DNA of 64,000 bases from Pseudoalteromonas ulvae UL12 (GTDB lineage Bacteria > Pseudomonadota > Gammaproteobacteria > Enterobacterales > Alteromonadaceae), in NCBI RefSeq assembly GCF_014925405.1, contig NZ_AQHJ01000035.1, positions 558,001 through 622,000 of the forward strand, in the 5' to 3' direction. Each line of letters opens with the position of its first letter. The stretch's first letter is position 1. The notes under the pieces were generated by a model. It ran no database searches. It was not told the DNA's origin and saw nothing but the letters and a program-made list of their open reading frames with translations. Position numbers and translations under genes: made by a program. Of this stretch, positions 59,962 to 64,000 are shown one piece after another.

Positions 59962-61251
59962 CTAACGCAATTGATTACCTTTGTTGAGGGCAATGAGTTT
60001 GTCGAGGATAATCTCACCCGCCATTTTTATGCCGTTATGTTCATATTCAGAGGTGAGCCAGTAGGTCAAGTTAGCCACTTTGCTGACACTGGTTAAGCTT
60101 AAGGTCATATCGACATACATATCTTCACTGTAAATTGCTGCACTAATGGGCACCTGATTATTTTGCAATACGTCTAAATCATACAGGGCTGGCCAATCAC
60201 TTTTAGCTGCTAATAAATCAGCACAGCCTTTTAAAGGCATTAAGTTATTAAACTGCTCGAAGAACCATGGAAAAATCATTTCGCCAGTAAATAAAAATGG
60301 CTGATCACTTTGATATGCAAACTCCGGTTTATCTTGGCGAACTTGTTCAGCAGCCCAGTTTGAAGCGTGCTGCTGGCAATAAATAGACTCATGTAATAAA
60401 GCGAACAAAGGCTGATCATTATAATCAAGGTATTGAGTGAACTGAGATAAAAACCATGGATTTATTTGCCTGCCAGCTGGTGTCTCAATGAATGCTTGCT
60501 CGAGCAAGTAATAGAGGTTTTCAGGGCCTTCTTGCATGCCTAAATGGATCCCAAGGCTTTGCAGCATTTCTATACTCAGTTTTTCACCACTGGATAAAAT
60601 TACTGGGTGGCGAGTGATGTGCTCAGCGAGTTGCGAAACAAGGTGCAGCGCATCTGGAAAACGATTAAAAAACTGCTCATTTTTAGCTTTTACTCTGGCA
60701 AAAGTATGCTGATACACTTCTTTTGGATTGGCCAAAATCGGCGGGATCCCACCGGTAATAAATGCCTGTTTTAGCTCATTAGGTGCACTGCTAAGGTAAC
60801 GAAAGACACAAAACCCACCGAATGATTGACCCAAAATACTCCACTTTTCTTTCGGGCTGAGAATAGCCTTGATTGCACTGGCATCGTTAATAATGTTATC
60901 GGCCCGAAAATGAGCTAAATAATCAGCTTGTTGACGAGGAGACAAGTGGGCAAGTGCGACGTAATTAATAGCCGATGACAACCCTGTGCCACGTTGATCA
61001 AGCAGTAATACCCGAAACTCTTTGAGTGCTCGTTTAATCCAACCAGAATTGTCGATGGGTCGCTGCGCAGCAAAACCCGGACCGCCTTGAAAATAGACTA
61101 AAAAAGGTCGATGCTCAGCTTCTGGTTCATTGGCGCGTAATTCTCGAGCAAAGACGGTAATCGTGTTGCTTTTCGGTTTTTGATAATCCAGTGGTAAAGT
61201 GAAATGATGTTTAATGACGGTCATTCCAGCTAGGGCGTATTCATTGCTCAT
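59962..61251 (-). CDS. Alpha/beta hydrolase of the prolyl aminopeptidase (S33) family
   Basis: A 429-residue cytoplasmic hydrolase. The oxyanion segment reads VYFQGGPGFA near residue 55, then LLDQRGTGLSS near 90 as in proline iminopeptidases, and the nucleophile elbow is ILGQSFGGF near 142. A helical cap domain (about 190-330) follows, with the late His in the C-terminal SEYEHNGIKM. It would cleave N-terminal proline or another small residue; S33 members of this size often differ in specificity. The gap before ybaK (61252-61483) holds a small hairpin, GATAAAA/TTTTATC at about 61375-61392, and otherwise nothing. Confidence 0.88.
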   Translation of the reverse strand: MSNEYALAGMTVIKHHFTLPLDYQKPKSNTITVFARELRANEPEAEHRPFLVYFQGGPGFAAQRPIDNSGWIKRALKEFRVLLLDQRGTGLSSAINYVALAHLSPRQQADYLAHFRADNIINDASAIKAILSPKEKWSILGQSFGGFCVFRYLSSAPNELKQAFITGGIPPILANPKEVYQHTFARVKAKNEQFFNRFPDALHLVSQLAEHITRHPVILSSGEKLSIEMLQSLGIHLGMQEGPENLYYLLEQAFIETPAGRQINPWFLSQFTQYLDYNDQPLFALLHESIYCQQHASNWAAEQVRQDKPEFAYQSDQPFLFTGEMIFPWFFEQFNNLMPLKGCADLLAAKSDWPALYDLDVLQNNQVPISAAIYSEDMYVDMTLSLTSVSKVANLTYWLTSEYEHNGIKMAGEIILDKLIALNKGNQLR

Positions 61252-61483
61252 GAGTTGTCTTAAGGGTTATTCAACGATGCAGTAGTCTAAAGCTAATATC
61301 GCGCTTTTAAAAGTTGTTAATAATATTGATTTATTTAGGGGCTGCTGACCTTTTACGATTAAATTTTGTTCGAGATAAAAGCGTTTTTATCGCTCCGAGC
61401 TAAAATCAATTTGCATGGTGATTTAACAGTCAACTCGTACGGGAGAATCCCAAAGTAGCTGTAGTTATTTGTTTTTAAGTTAA

Positions 61484-61951
61484 TTATTCGGTGAGTTGCG
61501 CAAAGCTAGCTGAGGTTAATTGTGATAAATCTGACGCCGATAAACTAATTTCTAATCCTCTGCGCCCACCACTGATATAAATGTGCGCAAAATGCTGAGC
61601 ACTTTCATCAATCACTGTTTGAAGGCGTTTTTTTTGCCCAAGTGGACTGACTCCGCCTAACACATAACCTGTTGTGCGCTGAACTTTGTCAGGAGAAGCC
61701 ATGGCCGCTTTTTTGACTCCACACGCTTTAGCCATACGCTTTAAATTCAATTGCTGACAAACTGGTAAAATTGCCACGGCCAATTGATGGGAGTCGAGCT
61801 CGACGACTAAGGTTTTAAACACTTGATTTGCAGCTAGTTTAAGTTTTTCAGCGGCTTCTAATCCATAGGATGAGTGGTGGCTGTCATGTTCATATTGATG
61901 AGTTTGATAGGCGCATTTTGCGCTATCGAGTTGTTTAATGGCAGGAGTCAT
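61484..61951 (-). CDS. ybaK: Cys-tRNA(Pro) deacylase YbaK
   Basis: A 155-residue YbaK/EbsC protein that removes cysteine wrongly attached to tRNA-Pro by ProRS. The catalytic Lys is in NQVFKTLVVELD near residue 45, and GGVSPLGQKKRL near 100 and YISGGRRGLEI near 127 are the family's conserved loops. Length matches E. coli YbaK. ATG at 61951. It lies 67 bases downstream of the flavin reductase gene, same direction; no functional link is evident. Confidence 0.93.
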   Translation of the reverse strand: MTPAIKQLDSAKCAYQTHQYEHDSHHSSYGLEAAEKLKLAANQVFKTLVVELDSHQLAVAILPVCQQLNLKRMAKACGVKKAAMASPDKVQRTTGYVLGGVSPLGQKKRLQTVIDESAQHFAHIYISGGRRGLEISLSASDLSQLTSASFAQLTE

Positions 61952-62018
61952 CGTGTGGAACTGTTAAATGGTTCATGGTGATAACGTTACGCCAATTTTG
62001 AAACAGATCAAGCCTTTG

Positions 62019-62669
62019 TTAAGCCTGATCATTGTGACTGTCATCGAGTAATTGAGGGTCTATATTTGGTTTTGCGTAACATAGTCGCCCAAGTTGCTTG
62101 GTTGTGTGATAACCATCTAGCCCTGATATAGCAACAGTTTGTGCCGCTTCAATATCAATATAGCCATCAGGTTTTATAAGCTCCTCATTGACATGAATAT
62201 CGATAATTTCACCAATGACCAGCTGAGTGCCGTTGACGAGCTCTTGGCTGCTTTGCAGCTCAACGGAATATTTAATCCGGCTTTGTTTAACAAAAGGGGC
62301 GTTACATTCATTGAGATAATGCGCTGTTAGCCCAACTTCGTCGAACTCAGATTGGTTAGCATCGTAGCGAGCTGATGTTTGATGGCTTTGTTGCCAAATA
62401 TCCGCATTCACATGATTTAAGGTATAAACACCGGTTGCTAGAATATTTTCTAAGCTATCCCGTTGTACTGTATGCGGGCGCATAATAAAGCCCACTAAGG
62501 CAGGATCGGCACCTAAGTGAAACACAGAGCTAATAATTGCCAAATTGGTGTGCCCATCTAAGTTACACGTGCCGAGTAAGTTGGCACTTTTAAAACCCGA
62601 TAGCGAGTTAACCAACATGGCACGATAGCGAGAGTCTAGCTGTGAGCGTTGCGTTTTATTTATCATCAT
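62019..62669 (-). CDS. Flavin reductase-like domain protein
   Basis: A 216-residue FMN-binding protein of the flavin reductase-like family: split-barrel fold with NSLSGFKSANLLGT near residue 20, SSVFHLGADPALVGFIMRP near 46 and GVYTLNHVN near 80. These reduce FMN with NAD(P)H for partner oxygenases or act as FMN-binding proteins. The start is the first of two adjacent ATGs at 62669, with no clear ribosome-binding site. The SDR gene is just upstream, 42 bases away, and both may share an operon with the DCC gene. Confidence 0.85.
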   Translation of the reverse strand: MMINKTQRSQLDSRYRAMLVNSLSGFKSANLLGTCNLDGHTNLAIISSVFHLGADPALVGFIMRPHTVQRDSLENILATGVYTLNHVNADIWQQSHQTSARYDANQSEFDEVGLTAHYLNECNAPFVKQSRIKYSVELQSSQELVNGTQLVIGEIIDIHVNEELIKPDGYIDIEAAQTVAISGLDGYHTTKQLGRLCYAKPNIDPQLLDDSHNDQA

Positions 62670-62710
62670 AAGGGAAGTCTTTCATAAAAGTAGTAATAAT
62701 AGGTGCATCT

Positions 62711-63448
62711 TTACCAGTGGATCGGTTTTCCTGCCCAATCTATGTAAGATAAAGTGCCATCTGGTCGGGTATTACTGAGGATAGTGAGTAATGAGCGAGC
62801 AACAAAACTGGGTGTAAATAATTGACCCTCAGCCAGATTGTTTTGGAACGGTTTGGATAGGGGGGTATCAGTTGTGCCGGGATGAAAGGCCACTAATTTA
62901 ATGTTTTTTGCTCGGCGCGCATATTCAATCGCTGCCGTTTTTAATCCCATGTTCAAGGCTGCTTTCGACATTCTGTAGCTGTACCAGCCCCCAAGACGAT
63001 TATCGCTAATACTGCCCACGCGTGCAGAAAGCACCACGATGTGACAAGTGTGCTCAGATTTACACAGGGTAATTAAATGTTGAATCCATAACATGGGGAT
63101 GACAGTGTTTGATGTTAAAAGCTGGCTCAATTGATTTTGATTGATATCTTCTAGTTTTTTTTCTGGCATGAATTGATCAGAGTGCAATACACCATTGCAA
63201 ATAAACACGTCGGAAAAATAGCCGGGCAATTCTTTCAAATCGCTGGTAATTTTTTTGATATTTTGTTCGCAATAATCTGTCTGTATTGCCGTGTAACGAT
63301 AGTGTTTAATGGTTTGTGCCTGCCCAGAGACCCCATAAATATGGCTGACCGTTTCATCATCTAGCAAAGTATCGATTAACGCCTTTGCAATGGCACTTGA
63401 TGCGCCAATCACCAATACCTGTCTGTGTGTATTGCTTTGACTTGTCAT
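62711..63448 (-). CDS. Short-chain dehydrogenase/reductase (CsgA-like)
   Basis: A 245-residue SDR with an N-terminal NAD-binding start (VLVIGASSAIAKALID), catalytic YSYRMSKAALNM (Tyr and Lys) near residue 158, Ser in VVLSARVGSI, and FHPGTTDTPLSKPF late. ATG 63448 is preceded by AAGGA at ideal spacing, so the 18-residue extension from 63502 is rejected. It resembles the cell-cell signalling/CsgA branch, whose natural substrates are unclear. Its ATG overlaps the DCC gene stop (ATGA). Confidence 0.9.
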   Translation of the reverse strand: MTSQSNTHRQVLVIGASSAIAKALIDTLLDDETVSHIYGVSGQAQTIKHYRYTAIQTDYCEQNIKKITSDLKELPGYFSDVFICNGVLHSDQFMPEKKLEDINQNQLSQLLTSNTVIPMLWIQHLITLCKSEHTCHIVVLSARVGSISDNRLGGWYSYRMSKAALNMGLKTAAIEYARRAKNIKLVAFHPGTTDTPLSKPFQNNLAEGQLFTPSFVARSLLTILSNTRPDGTLSYIDWAGKPIHW

Positions 63449-63864
63449 GTATTTTTCCTTGATGATTTTGTTGCGGGTAGTTGACATTGCCCGCTTTGAC
63501 AACGGCGCTGGCCAAGCAACAAAAATGAAATACGGTAACGGTGCTTAGCAAAAAATAAATAACACCAATCTGCAATGTATCGCACCAATGGCCAACGCAA
63601 AACAACTAACCAATTATGTTTGTTGACTAATTTCCACGCAGTCACGGTGACATCCAATCCAAGTATCACTTGCTCGTTAGTCCATTGCCCATGCAAGATG
63701 GTGTTTGCTTGCTCAGGATCAATGTGTGGATAACGTTGCTGAAAATCTTCTTGATAGATGTCTGCAAAAACAAGGGATTGTTGGTGGTTGTAGCGAGCGA
63801 GTTTCGTCATTTCTGCCACACATAATGGGCACGTCCCATCATAAAAAATAGTAAACTGTTTCAT
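63445..63864 (-). CDS. DCC family (DUF393) thiol-disulfide protein
   Basis: A 139-residue protein with the family signature FYDGTCPLCVAEM at residues 7-19 and the redox pair CPLC, like a thioredoxin fold. DUF393/DCC proteins are linked to thiol-disulfide exchange and are often encoded beside photolyase, cryptochrome or SDR genes in marine bacteria. Translationally coupled to the SDR gene. A final CQSGQC could be a second cysteine pair. The 136 bases upstream to the window end show no clear promoter. Confidence 0.88.
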   Translation of the reverse strand: MKQFTIFYDGTCPLCVAEMTKLARYNHQQSLVFADIYQEDFQQRYPHIDPEQANTILHGQWTNEQVILGLDVTVTAWKLVNKHNWLVVLRWPLVRYIADWCYLFFAKHRYRISFLLLGQRRCQSGQCQLPATKSSRKNT

Positions 63865-64000
63865 TAAACCTCGCTGAAGTATTCGTTACTGTAACCACTA
63901 CGATTGAACTACAAAATCGATCTTTCTTATTCAATAAAATATCTTGTCACTGAAGATAAAGCTCTGTACTTTCAGTTGTATCTTTATTGTTTAGGAATAC

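Noticed and set aside
63865..64000. Possible ECF sigma-factor promoter upstream of the DCC gene
   Set aside because: GATC and CGTA words are present but spacing and flanks do not match a consensus well enough to report.
1..64000. tRNA, rRNA, CRISPR, insertion sequence, integrase or prophage signals
   Set aside because: None seen: no cloverleaf-like gene, no regularly spaced short repeats, and no transposase or integrase motif in any frame read.

Overview
The window looks like chromosomal DNA of a marine gammaproteobacterium of the order Alteromonadales, most probably Pseudoalteromonas or a close relative. This is an inference from gene content and moderately AT-rich composition, not from a database match. 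Indicators are a TorF-type porin, a TonB-dependent receptor paired with a TPR-sulfotransferase, solitary periplasmic binding-protein-like genes, secreted M17 and M24 peptidases, an RNase HI with an N-terminal hybrid-binding domain, PqiABC and a PilY1 homologue. I see no rRNA, tRNA, CRISPR array, insertion sequence, integrase or phage gene, so the window is mostly ordinary chromosome with lineage-specific operons.

Layout. 1-3.2 kb: a cut-off gene, a MATE exporter and a tyrosine-type transporter with a TyrR-like box. 3.2-7.3 kb: pqiABC (an envelope MCE lipid-transport system) plus an unknown gene. 7.5-8.8 kb: an iron alcohol dehydrogenase. 8.8-18.3 kb: a tightly packed four-gene minus-strand operon encoding a TPR/beta-barrel outer-membrane protein, a periplasmic FecR-domain protein, a 1431-residue lipoprotein (eight Ig/PKD-like repeats plus a PQQ-type propeller) and a CHASE2-adenylate cyclase. 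I consider this the most interesting locus: it reads like a surface-export and cAMP-sensing module. 18.5-24.5 kb: ThrE exporter, glycosyltransferase, LacI regulator, DUF3754 protein, small membrane protein and PilZ-like protein. 24.6-27.2 kb: rnhA, NUDIX, TrmK-like methyltransferase and a GFA protein. 27.3-32 kb: binding protein, M17 and M24 peptidases and a CDF transporter with an unusual metal site.

32-41 kb: PilY1 with a small secreted partner, then a His-rich metal protein and a CzcBA-type RND pump. 41.1-43.5 kb: the remnant of a methyl-accepting chemotaxis protein, then an aldehyde dehydrogenase-TetR operon with a clear promoter and operator. 43.5-49 kb: Sel1 protein, GGDEF-EAL protein, TorF porin, and an M1-like peptidase with a membrane EEP protein. 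49.4-53.4 kb: TonB receptor and TPR-sulfotransferase. 53.4-59.9 kb: binding protein, ICMT-like methyltransferase, sterol-desaturase-like and SRPBCC genes with a divergent AraC regulator, a MocR/LysE divergent pair and a GNAT. 60-64 kb: S33 hydrolase, YbaK, flavin reductase, SDR and DCC (DUF393) proteins.

Several gene starts were moved from upstream TTG/GTG codons to an ATG that fits a ribosome-binding site or the family length; each case is stated in the entry.
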